NCBI GenBank assembly: GCA_947632715.1
Contig: CANRQF010000007.1
Location: 1-38,338, forward strand
Reading direction: 5' to 3'
DNA length: 38,338 bases
Source: an uncultured Bacilli bacterium
GTDB taxonomy: Bacteria > Bacillota_I > Bacilli_A > RF39 > UBA660
Shown here: piece after piece, positions 1-7,307 of the stretch
How positions within the stretch are numbered: the stretch's first letter is position 1
Layout of the letters: each line of letters starts with the position of its first letter
The notes under the pieces: model-generated
What the model was told of the DNA's origin: nothing
The model's input: the letters and a program-made list of their open reading frames with translations, nothing else
Database searches by the model: none
Translations under genes and position numbers: made by a program

Positions 1-1086
1 ATTGATAATATGTTATCTAATTATATTTATGTTGGTGATTATCAACATAGAAAAAGAATTAAAGATGAAGAAACACAGACTTTTAAAAATGTTTGTCCTG
101 CTATTATAGATAGAAAGACATTTGAAATAGTTCAAAAACAGAAAGAAAAAAATCAAAAAAATTATAAAAGAAAATATACTTATATCTTTATGCAAAGTAT
201 TATTTGTTCTAAATGTCATAAAATTATGGGTGGTACATCTTGTTCTTCTAAAAGTAAAAGAAAATATATTTACTACCAATGTAATAATTGTGGAATGACT
301 ATTAGTGAAAACAAATTAGAAGATAAAATTATGATATTTTTAAATGATATGTTAGATTATTTCTTACTAATTGATAATACTTTTAAACCTTTTTTAAATC
401 AAGATATAGAAAAAGAAATTAAACGATATAAAAAAATGTTAACAGATTTATCTACTAAAGAAAAACGAATTAAAAACGCGTTTGTTAATGGCAACATTGA
501 AGTTAAAGTTTTACAAGAAGAATTAGATAGTATTACAAATCAAAAGAAAGATATTGAATCAAAACTAGAAGATTTAAAGTTTTCAAACAAAAATTTAGAT
601 CATAGAAATGATATTAGATTAATAAGCACTTTAAAAGAAATTGAAAAATTAAAATACAAATCTTACTATGTTAGAAAAAATGGTTTATGGAAAAAACTTA
701 CTAAAGAACAAAAATATGAACTTATTTACAAATATATTGATACTATTGAAGTTTGCAAAAATAAAGAAGAAATTATTATTAAAAATATTAAAATTAATAG
801 TAAAGAATTAGAAAACTTTGGCTATTTATTTCGTAATGATTGCTTTGATATGGTATTAAATATAAATGAACAAAGTTTAATATTATCAAATGAAAAAACT
901 AAAGAACAAATTGATAACTATATAAAATCATTAAGTGAATTTTATAATATTAAAGCCACTACAATTGATAAAAAATTATTAAGTTTAGATGAAATAAAAA
1001 CAGACAATGTTTTTCAAATAATCCCTAATAAGAAGAAAAATAAATTAGAAAAGGATTGTATTACTCTACTATCAATAAGGGCATAA
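1..1086 (+). CDS. Large serine recombinase, C-terminal part (5' end outside window)
   Basis: The reading frame is open from base 1 (codons for I-D-N precede the ATG at 10), so the ORF-track start is internal and the gene continues to the left of the window. What is visible is the end of the Recombinase domain (SNYIYVGDYQHRK, then the conserved PAIIDRKTFEIVQ stretch), a zinc-ribbon-like segment with CSKCHK and CNNCG around residues 65-95, and a long coiled coil at roughly residues 130-220, followed by the usual YKYIDTIEV strand. This order is that of large serine integrases of ICEs and prophages. The N-terminal catalytic domain with the active serine is not in the window. It would catalyse integration or excision of a mobile element lying mainly to the left. 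It differs from the second recombinase at 25981-27585. Family assignment is firm; whether the gene is intact cannot be judged. Confidence 0.88.
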   Translation: MDNMLSNYIYVGDYQHRKRIKDEETQTFKNVCPAIIDRKTFEIVQKQKEKNQKNYKRKYTYIFMQSIICSKCHKIMGGTSCSSKSKRKYIYYQCNNCGMTISENKLEDKIMIFLNDMLDYFLLIDNTFKPFLNQDIEKEIKRYKKMLTDLSTKEKRIKNAFVNGNIEVKVLQEELDSITNQKKDIESKLEDLKFSNKNLDHRNDIRLISTLKEIEKLKYKSYYVRKNGLWKKLTKEQKYELIYKYIDTIEVCKNKEEIIIKNIKINSKELENFGYLFRNDCFDMVLNINEQSLILSNEKTKEQIDNYIKSLSEFYNIKATTIDKKLLSLDEIKTDNVFQIIPNKKKNKLEKDCITLLSIRA

Positions 1087-1121
1087 ATAGTGTATAATTA
1101 TATTAATTGGAGATGACTTTT

Positions 1122-1901
1122 ATGAAATTACTAAATTTAAATGTATGTATTAAATTAGATAACACTAATAAAATAATTAAATTATTAAAAAATATAGATG
1201 CCGATATTTGTACATTTCAAGAAGCAATGAATGGAATAGATGATACTTGTTACGATATGTATAAATCAAAAAATAAACTTGTTGAAATTAGCAATTATCC
1301 ATTTAATGAATTTGCACCTTTATTTATTGCAAAAGGTGTTTCAAAAAATGGCAAAATTACTAGAGATTTTGGTGGAAATGCGGAACAAGGTTCACTAATA
1401 TTATCTAAATTTAAAATTAAAGAACATTATAATCAGTTTTACTATAATGAATATCGTTATGAATATGATGCTACTGAATTTAGAGAAAAAGATTGGTGTC
1501 GTTCTATTCAAAATGCTATTATAAATATTAATGGCAAAGATTTACAAATAATAAATGTACACGGCATTTGGAATAAAGATAAATTAGGAGACGAAAGAAC
1601 AAATAAACAGTCAGAATTCATTTTATCAAAAATTAGGTTCGATATTCCATGTATTGTATTAGGTGATTTTAATTTACTACCTAATACTGATAGTATTAAG
1701 TTAATTAATGATAAAATGCATAATTTAATAGATGAATATAATATTAAAACAACTAGACCTATATTTGATGATGGTCTTGATAAAGGAAGTATCGTATGTG
1801 ATTATGTATTTGTAAACGATAAAGTAAAAGTAAAAGATTTTAAAGTTTTAAACAATGATGTTTCTGATCATTTACCTTTACAATTAGATTTTGAAATATG
1901 A
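1122..1901 (+). CDS. Endonuclease/exonuclease/phosphatase (EEP) family protein
   Basis: A 259-residue protein of the EEP fold (DNase I, AP endonuclease, inositol phosphatase, sphingomyelinase superfamily). Family landmarks are all present: the opening strand MKLLNLNVCI, the metal-binding Glu in TFQEAMN (about residue 35), INVHG near residue 150, GDFNLLP near residue 187 and the terminal SDHLPLQLDF catalytic His motif. There is no signal peptide, so a cytoplasmic phosphodiesterase or nuclease is likely; the substrate cannot be told. The ORF track begins at a TTG (1107), but a GGAG at 1109 sits nine bases before the ATG at 1122, which I take as the start. A TATAAT at 1092 lies immediately after the recombinase stop. 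The gene overlaps by spacing only with the next methyltransferase gene (13 bases), so the two are probably co-transcribed. Confidence 0.85.
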   Translation: MKLLNLNVCIKLDNTNKIIKLLKNIDADICTFQEAMNGIDDTCYDMYKSKNKLVEISNYPFNEFAPLFIAKGVSKNGKITRDFGGNAEQGSLILSKFKIKEHYNQFYYNEYRYEYDATEFREKDWCRSIQNAIININGKDLQIINVHGIWNKDKLGDERTNKQSEFILSKIRFDIPCIVLGDFNLLPNTDSIKLINDKMHNLIDEYNIKTTRPIFDDGLDKGSIVCDYVFVNDKVKVKDFKVLNNDVSDHLPLQLDFEI

Positions 1902-1914
1902 AAGGAAAGCAAAA

Positions 1915-2760
1915 ATGAAAGAAAAAATAAATGATAGTGATTATGAAGAAATAAGTCCAACTGCTATTGTAACTGCTTATCCTAGAATTTTTACCGATAT
2001 TCCTTACGAAAAGGAAATATATAAATGGCTTAATACTAATTGTAAAACAGAATTAACTTTATATAAAAATTTAGCTCCAGAAATGGAAGCTAGATATAAA
2101 TTAACTAATAAATTATTAAATAATTCAAAAATAAAACAGGTATTAGAATTAGCTTCCGGTTATTCTTCAAGGGGACTTATATATTCAAAAAAAGGATATA
2201 ATTATGTTGAATTAGATTTGGAAAGTATCTGTAAAAATAAATTAAAACTATTCAAAGACATTAACATAATGATTCCAGAAAATTTAAAAATTCTTAGTGG
2301 TAATGCCTTAAGAAAAAGTAGCTTTGATGAATGTGAAAAACATTTTAACAAAAAAGAACCTATTGCTGTAATTAATGAAGGTTTATTAAGATATTTAACA
2401 TTTGAAGAAAAAAAGATAGTAGCAGAAAATATTTATAATATACTTTCTAAACATGGAGGTATTTGGATTACATCAGATGTAACTCCTAAAAAATTCATAA
2501 AATCTCAAGATAATGCACTTCAAGATTTTAATAAAAATGTTAGTAAGATAACTTCAAGAAATAATTTAAATGATAGATTTGAAAATATAGAGCATATAAA
2601 AAAATTTTTTGGAGATATAGGCTTTGAATTAATTGAAGTTCATCAATTTAATGAAATGAAAGATGAACTATATTCTATAAATAAATTGAATATTATAGAC
2701 GATAAGATAGAAAAAACACTCGAAGATGCTATTGTAGTAGTTATGAAAATTAAAGATTAA
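1915..2760 (+). CDS. LCM-type (TcmP-like) O-methyltransferase
   Basis: A 281-residue class I SAM-dependent methyltransferase of the leucine carboxyl methyltransferase family, whose members include PPM1 and the polyketide O-methyltransferase TcmP. The N-terminus EISPTAIVTAYPRIFTDIPY is typical of the family. The SAM-binding motif I is VLELASGYSSRG at about residues 77-88, followed by the acidic VELDLE loop and the motif IAVINEGLLRYL. The track start is a TTG overlapping the previous gene; the ATG at 1915 has AAAGGAAAG in front of it and is preferred. It ends directly before a strong terminator. It is likely an operon partner of the EEP protein, but the methyl acceptor is unknown. The pair next to a recombinase suggests cargo of a mobile element (inference). 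Confidence 0.8.
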   Translation: MKEKINDSDYEEISPTAIVTAYPRIFTDIPYEKEIYKWLNTNCKTELTLYKNLAPEMEARYKLTNKLLNNSKIKQVLELASGYSSRGLIYSKKGYNYVELDLESICKNKLKLFKDINIMIPENLKILSGNALRKSSFDECEKHFNKKEPIAVINEGLLRYLTFEEKKIVAENIYNILSKHGGIWITSDVTPKKFIKSQDNALQDFNKNVSKITSRNNLNDRFENIEHIKKFFGDIGFELIEVHQFNEMKDELYSINKLNIIDDKIEKTLEDAIVVVMKIKD

Positions 2761-2771
2761 ATGAAAAAGTT

Positions 2772-2793
2772 GAGCAAGAAATTGCTCTTTTTT
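2772..2793 (+). terminator. Rho-independent terminator after the methyltransferase
   Basis: Perfect 6-bp stem GAGCAA/TTGCTC with a GAAA tetraloop followed by TTTTTT, placed 11 bases after the methyltransferase stop. It should end the EEP-methyltransferase transcript. Confidence 0.9.
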
Positions 2794-2808
2794 ATTGCTT
2801 GAAAGGAG

Positions 2809-2997
2809 GTGAAATTTATCAATTATTTCTTTGAAATAGTCGTACCACAAGTATTAGAGTATTTTAAAGAAAACGCAAAAGATATACCAAGTTTTCTTCT
2901 ATTAGAAGTATTATTAAAGAATAAAAATTATGAAAAAGACATTCAAAAAATGTTTGAAAAGTCAGAAGAAATTAGTAATAAGTATTGTAAAAAATAA
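2809..2997 (+). CDS. Small hypothetical protein (about 60 aa), start codon uncertain
   Basis: A short ORF of up to 62 codons whose product (…FFEIVVPQVLEYFK…) is amphipathic and helical, with no recognised domain. The interest is in initiation. An 11-base perfect match to the anti-Shine-Dalgarno, AAAGGAGGTGA at 2802-2812, overlaps the nominal GTG start at 2809, so that GTG cannot be the real start. At the correct spacing (about 8 bases) the only in-frame candidate is the ATC codon at 2818; the next in-frame start-like codons are much farther away. Initiation at ATC, or loss of an ATG by a point mutation, are the two readings. It lies between a terminator and a hairpin-rich spacer. Function unknown; coding status is moderate because of the very strong ribosome site. 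Confidence 0.5.
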   Translation: MKFINYFFEIVVPQVLEYFKENAKDIPSFLLLEVLLKNKNYEKDIQKMFEKSEEISNKYCKK

Positions 2998-3169
2998 TTA
3001 AATTTCTTATCAATTTTAAGAAAAAAATTGATCCGTCGGAGACTAATTTTAACGGGTCTTAGGGGTATCCCCTAACAAGAAAATGGGTGTGTAAACACCA
3101 TGCTTGATAGTTCATTTTTATATATTAAGTAATCTTGAAATTTTAAAGTCAAATGAAAGGAGAAAAACT
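2998..3169 (+). other. Hairpin-rich spacer (possible oriT-like or regulatory structure)
   Basis: This stretch before the 182-residue gene holds a perfect 7-bp hairpin TTAGGGG-TAT-CCCCTAA (3059-3075) followed by ACAAG, and 10 bases later GGTGT-GTAA-ACACC (3086-3099). Neither is followed by a T-run, so they are not terminators. Adjacent hairpins plus a GTGTG sequence recall transfer origins or plasmid control sites, but no relaxase gene is nearby in the window. A looser version of the first hairpin with the same trailing CCTAACAAG occurs at 5778-5800. Confidence 0.4.
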
Positions 3170-3718
3170 ATGGAATTTAAATGGCAAGATAACTACTATA
3201 CATTAAGAAAATATAACTTAACTTATGATGATTTAAAGAAGATAATTAAGAAAGTTTATAAAAGACATCCACTCGAAGATTGGACTTACTTAAGACATCC
3301 TTCAAATGGTCAAACTTGGCTATATCTAAATATGGAATTTGTAGAATATTTAGAAGAAGTCTATTTCAATAAGAATGGTTATTATTTAGATTTGGAAATT
3401 ACATTTTTTGAAAAACAAATTTTAAGACTAGAAAAAGAATTTAATTTAAAACATAGTGAATTTCATTATAAAGATGTTTCACTATACGATTTAAGAAAAT
3501 ATTTTGGAAAAAGCAAAAATGTAATTGGAGTAGCAACTCATAGGATGCAACAACATTTTTCATATCCTTTAAAGTATATTAAAGATGGAAAAGTCTATGT
3601 AAAAGCTGAAGGTGTTAAATGGCTTAATGAAAAATATTTTAGAAAATCATATTTAGAAGAATTAGAAAATTATAAATTAGCACTTCAAAAAGCAAAAAAG
3701 ATTAAACATAACAATTAA
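3170..3718 (+). CDS. Hypothetical protein, 182 aa
   Basis: I do not recognise this family. The product is soluble, rich in aromatic and charged residues (WQDNYYTLRKYNLTYDDLKKIIKK near the N-terminus), with two similar-looking segments. The motif WTYLRHPSNGQTWLYLNMEFVEYLEEVYF (residues about 34-62) and the later RKYFGKSKNVIGVATHRMQ…KYIKDGKVYVKAEGVKWLNEKYF (about 115-160) both look like 'helix, short hairpin, helix' units of a small DNA-binding wing. The ORF track extends to 3104, but AAAGGAG at 3156-3162 placed seven bases before the ATG at 3170 fixes the start. The hairpin-rich leader just upstream and the neighbouring recombinase suggest an accessory, mobile-element-linked gene. It converges on the GHKL-nuclease gene. 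Confidence 0.65.
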   Translation: MEFKWQDNYYTLRKYNLTYDDLKKIIKKVYKRHPLEDWTYLRHPSNGQTWLYLNMEFVEYLEEVYFNKNGYYLDLEITFFEKQILRLEKEFNLKHSEFHYKDVSLYDLRKYFGKSKNVIGVATHRMQQHFSYPLKYIKDGKVYVKAEGVKWLNEKYFRKSYLEELENYKLALQKAKKIKHNN

Positions 3719-3721
3719 TTT

Positions 3722-3743
3722 AAAAAACCTACACTAGTAGGTT
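3722..3743 (-). terminator. Terminator of the GHKL-nuclease gene
   Basis: Stem AACCTAC/GTAGGTT with a 4-base loop. Read on the minus strand it is followed by a run of Ts (AAAAAA at 3722-3727 on the plus strand), 24 bases after the stop of the minus-strand gene. Confidence 0.75.
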
Positions 3744-3766
3744 CCTTACATAACTGTATTAATAAT

Positions 3767-5680
3767 TTATTTATCAAATTCTAATGTTCCTTGCTTTGGT
3801 TCTTTTAAAACTTTATTTACTATATTTTCTGTTTCCATATTATCGTATCTTTCTTTCAAATGTTTTCTTAAAGAGAACATCCTCCTATTAGCTGTTGATA
3901 CTAATTGATTATATGTACAAGCGGTTATATAAATATTAGATGATTCAATATAAGAATCCATTTTAGATTCAACAGTATCTCCAACAACATAAGATATTAT
4001 TTTATAATCTCCAATAAATGATTCAGAATATTTTAAAGCATTTGCATAAGATTTTGCCTGATTCATTTCTTCTTCACCAATCTTATATCCGCCTTTTTTT
4101 AACTCAATTATTAATATTTTTTTTACTTCTTGAAGATTAGTTTTTTCATTAAAATCTTCAAAATAAAATGGGACTATAGTAGACGTATCAAAAAAAATTA
4201 AATCAGGTCTTCTATTTTCTTCTAAAAGTTCTTTATATCCTTTTCCTTTTAATACATCTCTTACTATTGTTTTTAGAGTACGATTAGAAACATACATTTC
4301 AGAATCGTATTCTGGCCCGAATAACCATCTTGCTTGTGCAATCAAAGGGTGAAGAGTATGTAACTCATCTGTATCCTTTTGACTACATAATCTACTAATT
4401 GCTTCTATTACTAAAATTCTATTGTCTATTTCATCAATTGTCTTTAATATATCTTTTATATCCCAATTATCTAATAGTTTGTTTAATGATTCAATATCTT
4501 CCTCTGAGTAACTAGACAATTTTTCCAATAAACTTTTTCCACTTCTAGATTTTTCAATGTTTATAAGAGCACCTACTGCATTATTTAAATTTTCTTGTGA
4601 TATTTCTGGTTGAGATTCTACCAAATTATCAACAAAGTTAGCTATTTCATATTGTGAATATGGCGAAAGTACTTCTATATCATTTCTCTTAGCTCTGACT
4701 ATCTCCGTTTTAGTTTCTTCAATTTTTGAACTAAAAATTTGTCTAATAATTTTGTTAACGTATTCTGCTACAGCATCATAAACTTTTTTCATTAATTCAG
4801 AATCATAAAATCCTGTCCAATCCGGTTGAACTTCATCAATCAAATCATCGCTTTTAACAATAACCGTATGAGTTTTCGCAAGTCTTGTACGACCATCTCT
4901 TATCATTCTATCGCCAAGTTCCCAAGAAGGACTTCCTACTAATCTATTTCCAACCCAAAAAGCAATACCATGATAAACAGATTTAGATCCACTAACATTA
5001 GAATTTATTACATACATTTCTAATTTTATACCATCTATTTCTACTGTTTCCTTATTAATAAGGCCTTTATGATCATCTAATTGTACAATATCACCATTAA
5101 TACAAATCTCAAATTCTGGATCATATAAATATCTAGCAGATAAAATTTGTTTGCAAGCATCAATATTTGGTAAATTTTGAGTTACAAAAACGCTTAATTT
5201 AGTACCATGACCAAATTTTTGACTTTCTTCTATATTAGTTAACTTAAAAGCACTATCTCCTTCTGAAAGTGTGACATCACATTTAGTACATTGATTATTT
5301 TTCCAGGTCTCAAGTTGATAGTTATTATTAAAGCAAAACATACTATGTCTACCAATACCATTATGACCATAAGCTATTCTTTTTTTATCTTTTATTTCTT
5401 CGGGAAAAATAACTTCTAATCCTTGATGTTTTAATCTATTGTAACCTAATGTTAACCATCTTTTTCTTAATTCTTCTAGGCTCATACCAGTACCATCATC
5501 TTCAATAATTAATTCTTCATGATAATCTGTTGGAATGGTTATGTTTACTTTTGTTGCGCCAGCATCCCAAGCATTTGCAATTAGTTCTGTTAGTGCAATA
5601 TCATATCTACTCGTTATGTTTCTATTATTTCTATATAAAAAATCTTCTTCAAATTGTAATCCCATTTGTGTAGGTACCAT
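3767..5680 (-). CDS. GHKL (Hsp90/MutL-like) ATPase fused to a PD-(D/E)xK nuclease-like domain; candidate defence protein
   Basis: A 637-residue, two-module protein. Residues 1 to about 290 form a GHKL ATPase: N-box ELIANAWDAGA (E32, N36, D39), G1 box EDDGTGMS (about 60-67), G2 box GHNGIGRHSMF (about 105-115) and a later GHGTKLSV. A helical linker follows. At about 490-550 a PD-(D/E)xK pattern is visible: RPDLIFF (D493), then ILIIELKKGG (E526, K528) and EMNQAKSYANAL, the last resembling the Q-x-x-x-Y helix of nuclease families such as Shedu and NucS. ATP-driven conformational change coupled to DNA cleavage is the obvious reading, and similar GHKL-nuclease combinations are found in bacterial conflict systems. 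No partner gene is adjacent, so it may act alone. ATG 5680 has GAGGTGAT before it and a TATAAT at 5701-5706 (minus strand). Domain calls are strong; defence role is inference. Confidence 0.8.
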   Translation of the reverse strand: MVPTQMGLQFEEDFLYRNNRNITSRYDIALTELIANAWDAGATKVNITIPTDYHEELIIEDDGTGMSLEELRKRWLTLGYNRLKHQGLEVIFPEEIKDKKRIAYGHNGIGRHSMFCFNNNYQLETWKNNQCTKCDVTLSEGDSAFKLTNIEESQKFGHGTKLSVFVTQNLPNIDACKQILSARYLYDPEFEICINGDIVQLDDHKGLINKETVEIDGIKLEMYVINSNVSGSKSVYHGIAFWVGNRLVGSPSWELGDRMIRDGRTRLAKTHTVIVKSDDLIDEVQPDWTGFYDSELMKKVYDAVAEYVNKIIRQIFSSKIEETKTEIVRAKRNDIEVLSPYSQYEIANFVDNLVESQPEISQENLNNAVGALINIEKSRSGKSLLEKLSSYSEEDIESLNKLLDNWDIKDILKTIDEIDNRILVIEAISRLCSQKDTDELHTLHPLIAQARWLFGPEYDSEMYVSNRTLKTIVRDVLKGKGYKELLEENRRPDLIFFDTSTIVPFYFEDFNEKTNLQEVKKILIIELKKGGYKIGEEEMNQAKSYANALKYSESFIGDYKIISYVVGDTVESKMDSYIESSNIYITACTYNQLVSTANRRMFSLRKHLKERYDNMETENIVNKVLKEPKQGTLEFDK

Positions 5681-6276
5681 ATTATCACCTCTTGATGAGT
5701 ATTATACCATTTTTCTTTACATTTTTATATATGTGAAGTAAAATATATTTATCAAGTAATTATGAATTTTATGTTTATTAGGTGTTCATAACCTAACAAG
5801 CAATCGCTCCATTTTGTATTTTAGTCGAACTATTTTGGTTCGCTTTTTTATTGCCAAAAAGATACCTAATAAATTGATAATATAATTTTCTACAATAAGT
5901 TTTTTTATTTGAATGATATTATTAGATGATAACAATGAAATAATTATGACTAAAAATTATTTAACAAAAGGTGTAAAAATAAACCATTGCTTTTGCAAAT
6001 ACTAATGGTGGAAAGAATTATATGTAGAATGATAATTGTAATATTATTAGAATAGATAATCCAGATAATGATTCAAAATTACTCCGACTTATATATATTT
6101 ATTTGTAATTTTTTACAACCCTTTTTCTTTATTGAGGTAATATATTCAATATTTATCTAATATAATTTCAAATATTTTATCTCTTAATTTGTCAATTAAA
6201 ATGTTAAATTTACTTAATTTTTTTAAATTCACTTAAATTTTATTGTAAAATAAAAAAAGAAAGGATATGAATAACT
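5681..6276. other. Gene-poor spacer with decayed sequence and hairpins
   Basis: Nearly 600 bases with no credible intact gene. It carries the promoter region of the minus-strand GHKL gene, an imperfect hairpin TTAGGT…ACCTAA at 5778-5796 followed by CAAG (compare 3059-3079), and a terminator at 5826. From about 5914 short plus-strand reading frames follow each other in different phases (a 30-codon piece ending near 5992, then pieces ending near 6050 and 6108). This looks like a frameshifted pseudogene remnant, but I could not assign it to a family. Confidence 0.5.
5826..5850 (+). terminator. Orphan intrinsic terminator
   Basis: CGAAC-TATTTTG-GTTCG stem-loop followed by CTTTTTT on the plus strand. 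No intact plus-strand gene precedes it, which fits a deleted gene whose terminator survived. Confidence 0.6.
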
Positions 6277-6708
6277 ATGGATATAGATGCTAAGTTAACT
6301 TCACAATCATCATTAATAAGAGTACTCGATAATAACCAAATATCATTAGAACTTGATAAGTCAATCAGTAGTGCTTCATTTAAATTAAATTTTGATGACA
6401 AAGTCTTTGAATATCTTGAAGGTTCAGTTGTGAGCTTACTTAAAATTAACAAAGTTGATACTTCTACTTCAGGTGAAATTATCTATGAAGGAAAAATTAA
6501 TGGAGGTCAAGGTTCAAAAAAGATTGGTTTTACTTTTAAAGCTTTACAAGAATCAAAATCGACTACTTTCAAAATAACTGATTTAGTTTTAGACAATGAA
6601 CCAAGTGAACAACAACCAGAATTGATATTAAATACTTTACCATTTCAAATAACTGGTGCTGAAGCCGAAAAAGTAGTAGATGATACTCATCACGATGATG
6701 ATGAATAA
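6277..6708 (+). CDS. Cohesin/Ig-like beta-sandwich-type protein without signal peptide, acidic-His tail
   Basis: A 143-residue protein. Its pattern of alternating hydrophobic strands (ISSASFKLNFDDKVFEYLEGSVVSLLKI … GEIIYEGKINGG … KKIGFTFKALQESKSTTFKITDLVL) resembles the cohesin-like or bacterial Ig-like domains of secreted surface proteins, where 'yd…vLef.g' and 'f.a….g.t.i.i….' are typical. Yet there is no signal peptide, membrane segment or sortase motif. The C-terminus VVDDTHHDDDE is strongly acidic with paired histidines and could bind metal. The ATG at 6277 has AAGGA 11 bases upstream; an ATG at 6267 is out of frame and closes after eight codons. It may be an intracellular domain protein or a displaced fragment of a larger surface protein next to the decayed spacer. 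Fold suggestion is tentative. Confidence 0.6.
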   Translation: MDIDAKLTSQSSLIRVLDNNQISLELDKSISSASFKLNFDDKVFEYLEGSVVSLLKINKVDTSTSGEIIYEGKINGGQGSKKIGFTFKALQESKSTTFKITDLVLDNEPSEQQPELILNTLPFQITGAEAEKVVDDTHHDDDE

Positions 6709-6751
6709 TATTGAAAAAAACATGGTGGCAATTTATTTCAATTAATAAATA

Positions 6752-6775
6752 CTAACAGAAATGTTAGCTTTTTTT
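6752..6775 (+). terminator. Intrinsic terminator
   Basis: CTAACA-GAAA-TGTTAG stem-loop followed by C and TTTTTTT, 43 bases after the 143-residue gene. Textbook form. Confidence 0.92.
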
Positions 6776-6828
6776 ATTTAAAAAACCGAGCAATTCTAAA
6801 TACTAAGCTTCATTTTTCAAATTCTTCC

Positions 6829-7269
6829 CTATTTATCTAAATAATCCTTTAAATCAAAAGTTATTTCACTCATACCACTATAATCTTCATCATCATAACT
6901 ATAATCTGTATAAAATGTTAAGAATATAAGAAATTTAGTTTTTAAATATCTATTTATTTTAATATCAATTAGTGGTTCTACTCCATTTAAGCCTTTAACA
7001 TTTAACCAAGTTTCACCACCAAGGAGATATTTGTTAAAATCAACCATTTCATTTTCAGGCAATTTTAACAAATCTTCTAATCTACAATTTAGTTCAAATG
7101 AAAAATTATATTCGTCATTACCTATTTTACCATCAATATCAAAACCTAAAGTTTTAAATGATTCACTAGATACCTTTTTACCATTTTCATATTTACAATG
7201 TTCTTGAGTTAATAACTCAATATTAACGTTTTCATTCTTAACTTGATTTAATTTAGCAATTTTAAACAT
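6829..7269 (-). CDS. Hypothetical protein, 146 aa
   Basis: Unrecognised acidic soluble protein. The sequence alternates beta-like strands (FKTLGFDIDGKIGNDEYNFSFELNC; EPLIDIKINRYLKTKFLIFLTFYTDY) and ends with an acidic segment SYDDEDYSGMSEITFDLKDYL, so an all-beta sandwich or barrel is plausible. No signal peptide and no TM segment. ATG 7269 is preceded by AGGAGTGG at good spacing, which supports real translation. It lies 38 bases downstream of the phosphatase-superfamily gene on the same strand and could be co-transcribed with it. Function unknown. Confidence 0.65.
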   Translation of the reverse strand: MFKIAKLNQVKNENVNIELLTQEHCKYENGKKVSSESFKTLGFDIDGKIGNDEYNFSFELNCRLEDLLKLPENEMVDFNKYLLGGETWLNVKGLNGVEPLIDIKINRYLKTKFLIFLTFYTDYSYDDEDYSGMSEITFDLKDYLDK

Positions 7270-7307
7270 AAAACCACTCCTACTTATAATTTTATCATAA
7301 AAAGCAT

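Noticed and set aside
13-279. Minus-strand 88-residue ORF
   Set aside because: Antisense shadow of the recombinase; Phe/Ile-rich translation typical of reverse reading of AT-rich coding DNA.
1087-1121. att site of the left recombinase element directly after its stop codon
   Set aside because: No duplicated or symmetric sequence could be paired within the window, and neighbouring genes look intact, so the boundary cannot be placed.
2668-2850. Minus-strand 60-residue ORF
   Set aside because: Overlaps the methyltransferase end and a clear terminator; no ribosome site.
5535-5741. Plus-strand 68-residue hydrophobic ORF
   Set aside because: Lies antisense within the GHKL N-box region, which is certain coding sequence.
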